A stretch of 64,000 bases of DNA from Amycolatopsis eburnea. GTDB lineage: Bacteria; Actinomycetota; Actinomycetes; Mycobacteriales; Pseudonocardiaceae. The translations under genes were made by a program, and so were the position numbers. The stretch spans positions 124,001 to 188,000 of the forward strand of contig NZ_RSEC01000036.1 in the NCBI RefSeq assembly GCF_003937945.1. The letters run 5' to 3'. The notes beneath the pieces are model-generated. The model had not been told where the DNA came from. It saw only the letters and a program-made list of their open reading frames with translations, and did not search any database. Positions 33,474-40,955 of the stretch are shown here, piece after piece. Each line of letters opens with the position of its first letter. Position 1 is the stretch's first letter.

Positions 33474-34678
33474 CCGAGGTCAGGGTCGGGCTGATCGAGT
33501 TCGGCAAGGCGCTCAACGACTCCGTCACCCTCCCCGGCCTCGGCGAGCTCCCGGGCGGCCAGGTCAGCGCGGGCCGGGCGGTCCGCGGCGCCCGCGCGCG
33601 GCTGCGGCGCGGCGACCGCGTGCTCGCGGACAACCTGCGCCTCGGGATCATGGTGCGGAAGAAGTTCTTCTCCAGCGACGTCGAGGCGGTCACCGACGCC
33701 GGGTTCCTCAAGGACGTCTTCGTCGCCGTCGGGCGGCGCGACCTGGTGCACGGCGACTCGCTGGAGCTGTACACCGACGACACCGTCGGCCCGGACACCA
33801 GCCGTCAGGACGGCGCCGGTGCGGTGCTGATGCCGGGTTTCGACCACCTGACCGGGTTCCATGCTTCGGTGGCCGTCCGCGAGGGGGTCGTGCGGTCCGG
33901 CGCGCTGGTGGCGCTGACGCGCGGCGGGCGCCCGATCGGCGAGCCGATGCGGGTGCTCGGGCTGTTCGGTCCCGGCCCGCTGGAAGAGCTGCCCGCCGGG
34001 CGGCAGGGCACGGTGCTGCTGGGCTTCCAGTGCGACGTCCCTCCGCTGGCCGGTGACGCGCTGGTGGCGTTCCAGGAGCCGTCGCACGACTACCTGGAGC
34101 GGCGCGAGGGATCGGTGGTGGTGCACGGGGTCACCGACCTGGGCAACGGCACCGTCGTCGCGGCGGTCGAGGTGCCGGAGGGGCGCGGCGCGGCGTTCAC
34201 GGCCGGGTCGCCGGCGCGGGTGCTGCGGCCGATCGGGACGACGTTCAACGAGCGGAGCACGGTCATCGCCGCTGACCTGCGGATCCTGTCGCTGGCGCGG
34301 GACGGGGTGGCGGTGCGGACCAGCGCGGGGTCGCGGGTGTTCACGGTCGGGCTGGCGACGCGGGACCTGCGGGAGAACGACCTGATCGAGGCGTACGTCC
34401 CGGTTTCCGTTCCGTTGGCCCCGCCGCCGGCTCCCGCTCCGGTGCTGGTGGACGTGAACACGGCGCCGGGCCCGGAGCTGGCGTCGTTGCCGGGGCTGTC
34501 GCCGGCGCGCGTGACCACGGCGCTGGAGCTGCGGCAGCGGCAGGGCGGCTTCCCGGACGTGGAGGCGTTCGGCGTCGCGATCGGCCTGCAACCGCACGAA
34601 ATCGTCCGCCTGCGCGGACGGGCGACGGCCAGCCGGGTGGCGTTGCGCGAGACGGGCGTCCGCCAGCTCGACATCTGA
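33470..34678 (+). CDS. Unrecognised protein with barrel-like repeats and C-terminal ComEA-type HhH
   Basis: 402 residues from GTG (GTGA overlap with the DUF1257 gene). The last 65 residues form a helix-hairpin-helix pair: VDVNTAPGPELASLPGLSP then VTTALELRQRQGGFPDVEAF, as in ComEA/UvrC-type DNA binders. Earlier segments, such as VVRSGALVALTRGGRPIGEP with LPAGRQGTVLLGF, resemble beta-barrel domain II of translation GTPases, and a similar stretch precedes it (RLRRGDRVLADNLRLGIMV). There is no signal peptide and no nucleotide motif. I know no named family with this combination. It closes the operon. Confidence 0.75.
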   Translation: MTEVRVGLIEFGKALNDSVTLPGLGELPGGQVSAGRAVRGARARLRRGDRVLADNLRLGIMVRKKFFSSDVEAVTDAGFLKDVFVAVGRRDLVHGDSLELYTDDTVGPDTSRQDGAGAVLMPGFDHLTGFHASVAVREGVVRSGALVALTRGGRPIGEPMRVLGLFGPGPLEELPAGRQGTVLLGFQCDVPPLAGDALVAFQEPSHDYLERREGSVVVHGVTDLGNGTVVAAVEVPEGRGAAFTAGSPARVLRPIGTTFNERSTVIAADLRILSLARDGVAVRTSAGSRVFTVGLATRDLRENDLIEAYVPVSVPLAPPPAPAPVLVDVNTAPGPELASLPGLSPARVTTALELRQRQGGFPDVEAFGVAIGLQPHEIVRLRGRATASRVALRETGVRQLDI

Positions 34679-34712
34679 AGCGGCGGGTGGCGGTTCCGCT
34701 ACGCTCGGGGAC

Positions 34713-35405
34713 GTGCCGGAGGAATTCTCACTGGGCCTGACGGAGGTCGACACCGCGGTCCGGCGCACCGGTCTCCCGGCGAACTGGCACCCGTTCGAAA
34801 TCCGCAGCGCGGGCCGCACCCTGGCCGAACACGACCGCCTCGCGGCAGCGGCCTGGGACTCGATGCGGGCGCGCGGGCTGGCCGGTCCGGACAAGCTGGA
34901 CATCGAGGTCGAGCAGACGCTCAGGGCGTGGACCCAGCCGGACGTGCTGATCATGGTCCGCGCGGCGGAGGACACCCGCCAGGTCTTCTACCGCGCGACG
35001 ATCGGCCACGGGCTGGGGGTGTTCTCGGAGCTGTCGGGCGAGGAGATCCTGTTCGCCCAGACCCGCCCGGACCGCCTGGTCGACCTGCTGGTCGGCATGC
35101 TGCCGGCGTACCCACCGGTCCCGCTGGCCGAGCTGACGTTCACCACCCCGGGCTCCACCCGCGAGGCGGCGCTGGCGGCGGAGTTCTCGGCGTGGCCGCT
35201 GCACCGCTACGGCACGGTGGAGCTGTCGGTCCGGACGTCGGGGACGCTGAAGCCGGCGGGAACGGTGACGTTCGTCGACAACGACGGCGGACGGTTCCTG
35301 ATGTTCAGCGAGGCGCTCCCGGGCAACGAGACCCGCGTGACGTTCACCCCTTCGGATGGTTCTCACCTGCGAGCTTGGCTCCACGAGCGTGGCAGGAACC
35401 ACTGA
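34713..35405 (+). CDS. ESX-associated EspG-like chaperone
   Basis: 230 residues, GTG start, 34 bp after the HhH gene. It begins EEFSLGLTEVDTAVRRTGL, has a central VLIMVRAAEDTRQVFYRATI and ends GGRFLMFSEALPGNETRVTF then DGSHLRAWL. This is the pattern of EspG-family proteins that bind PE/PPE partners of type VII secretion and keep them soluble. The three following genes supply plausible clients. The ribosome site is weak. Confidence 0.8.
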   Translation: MPEEFSLGLTEVDTAVRRTGLPANWHPFEIRSAGRTLAEHDRLAAAAWDSMRARGLAGPDKLDIEVEQTLRAWTQPDVLIMVRAAEDTRQVFYRATIGHGLGVFSELSGEEILFAQTRPDRLVDLLVGMLPAYPPVPLAELTFTTPGSTREAALAAEFSAWPLHRYGTVELSVRTSGTLKPAGTVTFVDNDGGRFLMFSEALPGNETRVTFTPSDGSHLRAWLHERGRNH

Positions 35406-35476
35406 CGCGGCCGGTTCGTCACTAGTACAGTGCGGAGAGACCACGCAGGGTGGTGCCGGACGACTGGGAGGGCGTC

Positions 35477-35974
35477 ATGGGCGGTTCGCAATTCGGCGCA
35501 CCGGGCTCGTTCACACCCCCACCCGCGGCGGGGGACGCGGGGGCGAACTTCCTGTCGGGCATCGTCGACGGACCGGTCGATTCGGCGGCCGCGCAGCGGG
35601 TCAGCGAGGGCGGACACAACCTGAAGTCGCTGGCCGAGAACGGCCAGTTCACGGTGAACGAGGCCGGGTTCCAGGCTTATATCAAAGCGTGCGACTTCTT
35701 CATCGACGGTTACAACCGGATGATCGGTGACGTCAGCCTGCTTGCCACCGCCGCCAACATGGGCAGCAGCGAGTACGCCAAATCCGTCGCGGCCTTCAAC
35801 GTCAAGGTAGCCAACGGCGACGAAGAGTCGTTGATCCCCAACCTCATCAAAATGCGTGACGGAGTTCAGCAAGCCCGCGAAGCAATGGTCATCGCCCGCA
35901 AGAACTACCGCGAGACCGAGGATTCCCACAGCATGACGTTCGCCCAACTCAACAAGGGGCTGCAGGACAAGTGA
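35477..35974 (+). CDS. Small helical PE/WXG100-like secretion partner
   Basis: 165 residues starting MGGSQFGAPGSFTPPPAAGD after GGGAGG. A Pro/Gly-rich head precedes a long helical region (GGHNLKSLAENGQFTVNEAG, then YIKACDFFIDGYNRM, and QQAREAMVIARKNYRETEDS). Size, helicity and position beside EspG and PPE-like genes suggest a type VII substrate or partner. A strict WXG motif is absent, so this is inferred. The next gene starts inside its stop (GTGA). Confidence 0.7.
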   Translation: MGGSQFGAPGSFTPPPAAGDAGANFLSGIVDGPVDSAAAQRVSEGGHNLKSLAENGQFTVNEAGFQAYIKACDFFIDGYNRMIGDVSLLATAANMGSSEYAKSVAAFNVKVANGDEESLIPNLIKMRDGVQQAREAMVIARKNYRETEDSHSMTFAQLNKGLQDK

Positions 35975-36528
35975 CCGCACGCCGTGTCCTGAGCGCGCTG
36001 GCCGTGCCGGCCATCGCACTGAGCTTGACCTCCTGCACGAGTCAGGTGGGAGGGCAAGCGAGCCCCAGTTCGTCGGTGGCCGAGTCGACGGCGCCCGGAA
36101 CCGACAGCGCGGGTGCCTCGCCCTTCGCGGGGTTGAACCAGTGCACCATGCTCGACCAGGCACTGACCGGCCAGGGCTTTCCCCCAGCAACTCCGACAGT
36201 GGCACGGGCAAAGGAAAGCTGCCGCGCTTCGAAAGCCACCTCGGGCAACACGCCGGGCGTCGACGTGATCCTCTCGCTCCAGGCCGGGCAGAACTACCGC
36301 GACAACGTGGGCAACCCGAGCCAGGCGAGCGAGGGCAACGTCAACGGGCGACCCGCGGTCGAAGAACGCGAACCGGAGCATTCATCCGGGCAGTGCGGCG
36401 TGTGGCTGGAAGTGAAATCCAACTCGCGCGCGCTGGTGCTGGTCAGTTCCGGATCGGACACCGCGACCGCCTGCACCCAGGTCGAAGACATCGCCGCGAA
36501 GGTCGAGCCACTACTGCCGAAGAACTGA
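35971..36528 (+). CDS. DUF3558 lipoprotein
   Basis: 185 residues from GTG. Signal peptide ends LTSC (Cys22). The mature domain has the DUF3558 layout: a Ser/Thr linker, LNQCTMLDQALTGQGF, a Cys in AKESCRAS, the central GQCGVWLEVKSNSRALVLVS and a final Cys in TATACTQVEDIAAKV that likely forms a disulfide. DUF3558 lipoproteins are common beside type VII genes in Pseudonocardiaceae. It is coupled to genes on both sides. Confidence 0.85.
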   Translation: MTARRVLSALAVPAIALSLTSCTSQVGGQASPSSSVAESTAPGTDSAGASPFAGLNQCTMLDQALTGQGFPPATPTVARAKESCRASKATSGNTPGVDVILSLQAGQNYRDNVGNPSQASEGNVNGRPAVEEREPEHSSGQCGVWLEVKSNSRALVLVSSGSDTATACTQVEDIAAKVEPLLPKN

Positions 36529-36542
36529 GACGGAGTTCAGCC

Positions 36543-37940
36543 ATGAGTCAGCCGCACCGGGCGCAGCATCGCCAGTCCGAGGGTGACTACTACGCGGCCA
36601 CCGAACAGAAGCTTCAGGGCAACGGGGACGCGCAACGGCTGACGCAGAAAGCCGCGTCGGACTACTCGGTCGCGCAGGGCAAGGTGCTGCAGGAAGGGCA
36701 GACCCTGCGGGGTGACTCACCGGCTCCCGGGGAGAACTACGCCAACAGCCCGCACGAGGTGCTCTACGACATGGTCCACAAGGACCTCGACCTCGAGGGC
36801 ATCAACGACCGCAGCCGGGTGGCCAACGTCTACGGGAACTGGCTGGCCGATGCCTCCAACCAGTTCCGGGACGCCGCCACCGCGGCCGGTGGTTCGTGGC
36901 AGGGGCCCGCCGCCGAGCAGGCGAACAACTTCTTCCAAAGCACCGCCGGGCACACCGAGCAAACCGGCAACGCCATGCAGCTCGTCTCGAACCACTACTC
37001 CCAGCAGTCCGCCGCCGCGCACTACGCCAAGACCAACATGCCCGAGCCCACCGGCTTCAACCAGCAAGCCGAGCTCGACAAGGCGAAGCAGCAGTACAAC
37101 AACGGTGACCTCATCGGCATGAGCGGCACCATGGCCGGCATCCAGGCCAAGCAGCAGCAGGCCGACGCCGCGCACCAGCAGGCCGTTCAGGTGCTGCAGA
37201 ACCTCGACGGCACCTACCACGAAACCGCCAGCTCCCAGCCCACCTACGCGCCCCCTCCGCAGCTCGGCGGGAACGACTCCACTTCCGTCTCCGGGTTCCA
37301 CGGCACCAGCAGCACCAGCGGCTTCACCGGCACCCCCAACATCGGCCCGGGAGGCGGAACAAGCGGCAGCTACGTCCCCGGCGGCACCACACCACCACCC
37401 GCCACGACGCCGCCGACCGGGTACGTGCCGCCCGGCACCACCAGCGGGACCGGGAACTTCGCCGGCAACACCAACTTCCGCGCCGCGCCCGCCGCGAGCG
37501 GCTTCCCGCGGATGACCCCCGACAGTCTCGCCATGCCCGGGACCACCGCCGGGGGCACCACGACCGGCGGCGGGGACACCACCCGGGGCGGCAAGCCCGG
37601 GCGGGCCGGCAGCGGCTTCGCCGGGTCGCGCGTGTCCGGCAGCGCCGGTGGTACGCCCAAAGCGGCGCCCGGCGAAAGCGAAAGCGCGGGCAAGGGCGCG
37701 GGCAAGGGCAGCGGCGCGGGCAAGATCGGCGAGCGGCTCGAACGCGGGGCCACCGCCGCCGCGGCCGCCAAGGGCAAAGGCGCAGCCGGGGCGCCCGGCG
37801 CGGCGGCCGGCAAGAAGAAGGACGACGACAAGGAACACAAGAACAAGTACGCCGTCGACGACGACGTCTTCGACCTCAAGCCGGAACGGGGGCCGGACGG
37901 CGAGAAGATCGTGCGGCCGACCATCGGGGAGACCCCCTAG
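36543..37940 (+). CDS. PPE-like secreted protein with Gly/Thr/Ala-rich tail
   Basis: 465 residues. Residues 1 to about 230 are helical: VLYDMVHKDLDLEGINDRSR, VYGNWLADASNQFRDAATAA and a W-x-G pair in GGSWQGPAAEQANNFFQSTA, matching the PPE/WXG-type helical hairpin. The remainder is low complexity (GGTSGSYVPGGTTPPP; AAAAAKGKGAAGAPGAA) and ends with a charged, conserved-looking EHKNKYAVDDDVFDLKPERG. This suggests a type VII substrate with a flexible C-terminus. No EccA-EccE core lies in the window, so export must rely on a system elsewhere. Confidence 0.78.
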   Translation: MSQPHRAQHRQSEGDYYAATEQKLQGNGDAQRLTQKAASDYSVAQGKVLQEGQTLRGDSPAPGENYANSPHEVLYDMVHKDLDLEGINDRSRVANVYGNWLADASNQFRDAATAAGGSWQGPAAEQANNFFQSTAGHTEQTGNAMQLVSNHYSQQSAAAHYAKTNMPEPTGFNQQAELDKAKQQYNNGDLIGMSGTMAGIQAKQQQADAAHQQAVQVLQNLDGTYHETASSQPTYAPPPQLGGNDSTSVSGFHGTSSTSGFTGTPNIGPGGGTSGSYVPGGTTPPPATTPPTGYVPPGTTSGTGNFAGNTNFRAAPAASGFPRMTPDSLAMPGTTAGGTTTGGGDTTRGGKPGRAGSGFAGSRVSGSAGGTPKAAPGESESAGKGAGKGSGAGKIGERLERGATAAAAAKGKGAAGAPGAAAGKKKDDDKEHKNKYAVDDDVFDLKPERGPDGEKIVRPTIGETP

Positions 37941-37950
37941 ATCTCCCTGA

Positions 37951-37981
37951 TCCCGGCGCCGGGAGCGGGGCGGCGCCGGGA
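37951..37981 (+). terminator. GC-rich hairpin after the PPE-like gene
   Basis: TCCCGGCGCC pairs with GGCGCCGGGA across an 11-nt loop; the left half can also fold on itself (TCCCGGCGCCGGGA). It lies 10 bp after the stop and ends the type-VII-accessory group before the PhzF gene. Confidence 0.65.
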
Positions 37982-38001
37982 GCCCTGGCTACATTGGGGG
38001 C

Positions 38002-38754
38002 ATGCGCTTCTTCATCGTCGACGCCTTCACCGACCGGGCCTTCACCGGGAACTCCGCCGGGGTCGTCCTGCTGGACGAGCCCGCCGACCCCGCCTGGATG
38101 CAGGCCGTCGCCGCCGAGATGAAGCACGCCGAGACCGCCTTCGTCGTCACCACCGACGGCCCCAAGTCGCTCCGGTGGTTCACCCCCGAGGTCGAGGTCG
38201 CCCTCTGCGGGCACGCCACCCTCGCCACCACGCACGTGCTCGGCGGCGAGCAGACCTACACCACGAAGAGCGGCGAACTGCGCGCTAAGGCGAAGGACGG
38301 CTGGGTCGAACTCGACTTCCCCTCCGACCCGCCCACAGCCACCGACGACGACCTGTCCGCCATCCTCCCCGGCGTCGAGATCGAGTACGTCGGACGCGGC
38401 GTCGAGAACCTCTTCGCCGTCCTCCCCGACGCCAACGCGGTCAAGAACCTCGAGCCCGACCTCGAACAACTGAAGCGTACCTGGACCGGACGGCTGCTCG
38501 TCACCGCGAAGGGCGAGGACACGGACTACGTGAGCCGCTTCTTCGGTCCCGGCGTCGGCATCGACGAAGACCCCGTCACCGGCTCGGCGCACTGCATCCT
38601 CTCGCCGTACTGGTCCGAGCGGTTCCAGAAGACCGAACTCGTCGGGCACCAGGCCTCGGCCCGCGGCGGGATCGTGCGGACGCGCCAGGACGGCGACCGC
38701 GTCCACCTCGCCGGCCAGGCCGTGACCGTCCTCAGCGGGGAGCTGCACGTCTGA
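38002..38754 (+). CDS. PhzF-family isomerase/epimerase-like protein
   Basis: 250 residues. PhzF signatures: VDAFTDRAFTGNSAGVVLLD with the early Asp-Ala-Phe, AETAFVV carrying the catalytic Glu position, RWFTPEVEVALCGHATLAT and the late GIDEDPVTGSAHCILSPYW. The fold is two diaminopimelate epimerase-like halves. Biochemical role outside phenazine synthesis is unknown, and no phenazine genes are nearby. Its TGA shares a base with the YccF ATG. Confidence 0.92.
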   Translation: MRFFIVDAFTDRAFTGNSAGVVLLDEPADPAWMQAVAAEMKHAETAFVVTTDGPKSLRWFTPEVEVALCGHATLATTHVLGGEQTYTTKSGELRAKAKDGWVELDFPSDPPTATDDDLSAILPGVEIEYVGRGVENLFAVLPDANAVKNLEPDLEQLKRTWTGRLLVTAKGEDTDYVSRFFGPGVGIDEDPVTGSAHCILSPYWSERFQKTELVGHQASARGGIVRTRQDGDRVHLAGQAVTVLSGELHV

Positions 38755-39128
38755 TGCGCGTCCTGCTGAACATCATCTGGCTCGTCCTGTGCGGCTTCTG
38801 GATGGCGCTGGGCTACCTGGTCGCCGGCGTCATCTGCTGCATCCTGGTCGTCACCATCCCGTTCGGGCTGGCGTCGTTCCGGATCGCGAACTACGCGCTC
38901 TGGCCGTTCGGGCGCACGGTCGTGGACCGGCGCGACGCGGGCGCCGCGTCGTGCCTCGGCAACGTCATCTGGTTCGTCTTCGCCGGGTTGTGGCTGGCGC
39001 TCGGGCACGTCTTCACGGGCGTCGCGCTGTGCCTCACCATCGTGGGCATCCCGCTCGGCGTCGCGAACTTCAAGATGATCCCGGTGTCCCTGATGCCGCT
39101 CGGCAAGGAGATCGTCGACCTCCCCTGA
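38754..39128 (+). CDS. yccF: YccF-family membrane protein
   Basis: 124 residues with the YccF internal repeat: NIIWLVLCGFWMALGYLVAG then LVVTIPFGLASFRIANYALWPFG, repeated as NVIWFVFAGLWLALGHVFTG then TIVGIPLGVANFKMIPVSLMPLG. About four hydrophobic segments; inner membrane. Function unknown. The corresponding mycobacterial gene (Rv0870c) also lies between cspB and moaA2, as I recall. Confidence 0.9.
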   Translation: MRVLLNIIWLVLCGFWMALGYLVAGVICCILVVTIPFGLASFRIANYALWPFGRTVVDRRDAGAASCLGNVIWFVFAGLWLALGHVFTGVALCLTIVGIPLGVANFKMIPVSLMPLGKEIVDLP

Positions 39129-39929
39129 TCACGACTCCGGTTCGTAGGGCAGCTTGACGACCAGGCAGGGCCCGCCGACGAACAGGCCGCCGTCGACGCC
39201 CAGCGCCTTGCCGCCCGCGTACAGGAACGGGCCCTCGATCTGCGTCGGGTGGATGCCCAGCTGGTCGGCGATGACGCTGTGCCCGTGCACGATCCGGGAC
39301 CCGCCGAGCGTGTCCATCAGCTTCTGGGCGTTCTCCTCGCCGTCCGGGCCGCGGAAGGCGTAGCGCGTCGTCATCCGGCGCCAGACGTCCCACCAGGCCT
39401 CGAGGTCCGAACCCGTGAGGATCTCCTCCGCGGAAGCGTTGATCTCCTCGATCGTCGAGCCCCAGTCGAGGTACTCCAGCGTGTCCGAGTGCAGCAGCAG
39501 GTGGTCGGCGGCCAGCGCGGCCAGCGGGCGCGCGGCCAGCCACTCGATGTGCTCGGGGGTCAGCCGGTCCTGGTCCGACAGCAGGCCGCCGTTGATCTCC
39601 CAGCTGCGGGCGAAGCTGCGCGGGCCGAAGTCGGACGGCACCGGCTCGTCGCCGAAGTGGTACATCCCCAGCGCCAGGATCTCGTGGTTGCCCAGCAGCG
39701 TCTGGACCTGGCCGCCGGCCTCGGCCGCCTGCGCCTCCAGCCGCATGACCAGGTCGATCGCGCCGACGCCGTCGGGCCCGCGGTCGACGAAGTCGCCGAG
39801 GAACCACAGCTGGTCCTCGCCCCCCGACCAGTTGTCCTCGTCGTCGACCAGGCCTTCGGCGCGCAGTGCCTCGGCCAGTTCGTCACGGTGGCCGTGCACG
39901 TCGCCCACAACGTAGGTGGACTTGCTCAT
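39129..39929 (-). CDS. Calcineurin-like metallophosphoesterase
   Basis: 266 residues. The dimetal site motifs are complete: TYVVGDVHGH (GDxHG), FLGDFVDRGPDG (GDxVDRG), TLLGNHE (GNHD/E), then a late IVHGHSVIADQ (GHxx). These are PPP-type phosphatases, similar to bacterial diadenosine tetraphosphatase or PrpA-like Ser/Thr phosphatases. The real substrate cannot be read from sequence. Its stop abuts the converging yccF stop. Confidence 0.92.
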   Translation of the reverse strand: MSKSTYVVGDVHGHRDELAEALRAEGLVDDEDNWSGGEDQLWFLGDFVDRGPDGVGAIDLVMRLEAQAAEAGGQVQTLLGNHEILALGMYHFGDEPVPSDFGPRSFARSWEINGGLLSDQDRLTPEHIEWLAARPLAALAADHLLLHSDTLEYLDWGSTIEEINASAEEILTGSDLEAWWDVWRRMTTRYAFRGPDGEENAQKLMDTLGGSRIVHGHSVIADQLGIHPTQIEGPFLYAGGKALGVDGGLFVGGPCLVVKLPYEPES

Positions 39930-39966
39930 CCGGTGACGATAAGCCCTGCGCGCACCCGGCCCACCG

Positions 39967-40761
39967 TCAGCCTTCGCCGAACGGGTCGCTGGTTCGCCCG
40001 ATCAGGTCGGCGATCGAGTCGAGCACCAGGGTCGGCCGATACGGATAGCGTTCGGCCGACTCCCGGGTGGATATGCCGGTGAGCACCAGGATGGTCTGCA
40101 GCCCCGCTTCGATGCCGGAGTGCACGTCGGTGTCCATCCGGTCGCCGATCATCAGCGTCGACTCCGAGTGCGCGCCCAGCCGGCGCAGCGCCGAGCGCAT
40201 CATCAGCGGGTTCGGCTTGCCGACGTAGTACGGCGAGCGGCCGGTGGCCTTCTCGATCAGCGCCGCGACGGACCCGGTGGCCGGCATCGAGCCCTCCAGG
40301 CTGGGGCCGGTCGCGTCGGGGTTGGTCGCGATGAACTTCGCGCCGCCCTCGATCAGCCGGATCGCGCGCGTGATCGCGCTGAAGCTGTACGTGCGGGTCT
40401 CGCCCAGCACGACGTAGTCCGGGTCGCGCTCGGTCAGCACGTAGCCGACCTCGTGCAGCGCCGTCGTGAGGCCGGCCTCGCCGATGACGTACGCCGAGCC
40501 GTTCGGCCGCTGCGACGAGAGGAACTTCGCGGTCGCCAGCGCCGAGGTCCAGATCGACTCCTCGGGGATGTCGAGCCCGGTGCGCTCGAGCCGCGCCCGC
40601 AGGTCGCGCGGGGTGTAGATGGAGTTGTTCGTCAGCACCAGGAAGTCGATGCCGTTCGCCTTCAACTCGGCGAGGAACTCGTCGGCCCCGGGGACGAGGT
40701 GCTCCTCCTTCACCAGGACGCCGTCCATGTCGGAGAGGTACGTCCACCGGCGTTCGCTCAT
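39967..40761 (-). CDS. HAD-IIA phosphatase (NagD-like)
   Basis: 264 residues. HAD motif I is [13 protein letters not shown], motif [17 protein letters not shown], Lys of motif III in [11 protein letters not shown] and motif [20 protein letters not shown]. The C2-type cap between motifs II and III marks subfamily IIA, which includes NagD and p-nitrophenylphosphatase-like enzymes acting on nucleotides or sugar phosphates. It is 37 bp upstream of the metallophosphoesterase, same strand. Confidence 0.93.
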   Translation of the reverse strand: MSERRWTYLSDMDGVLVKEEHLVPGADEFLAELKANGIDFLVLTNNSIYTPRDLRARLERTGLDIPEESIWTSALATAKFLSSQRPNGSAYVIGEAGLTTALHEVGYVLTERDPDYVVLGETRTYSFSAITRAIRLIEGGAKFIATNPDATGPSLEGSMPATGSVAALIEKATGRSPYYVGKPNPLMMRSALRRLGAHSESTLMIGDRMDTDVHSGIEAGLQTILVLTGISTRESAERYPYRPTLVLDSIADLIGRTSDPFGEG

Positions 40762-40955
40762 GCGCGGAACCTATCACGCGCGGGTGACACCTGCGGTCCC
40801 CGCCGAAAACGGCTACAGTGGAAATTGCCGGTATTGCGAGGGGAGTTCGCGGGCCGGCCACCGAGGGGGTTCGGGGGAATACCATTCACCGGCGTCCGCG
40901 CGTTCCGCGGCCGCGCGATTCTTCGTGCCCCCTGTCCGCAAAAAGGGGAGATCGC

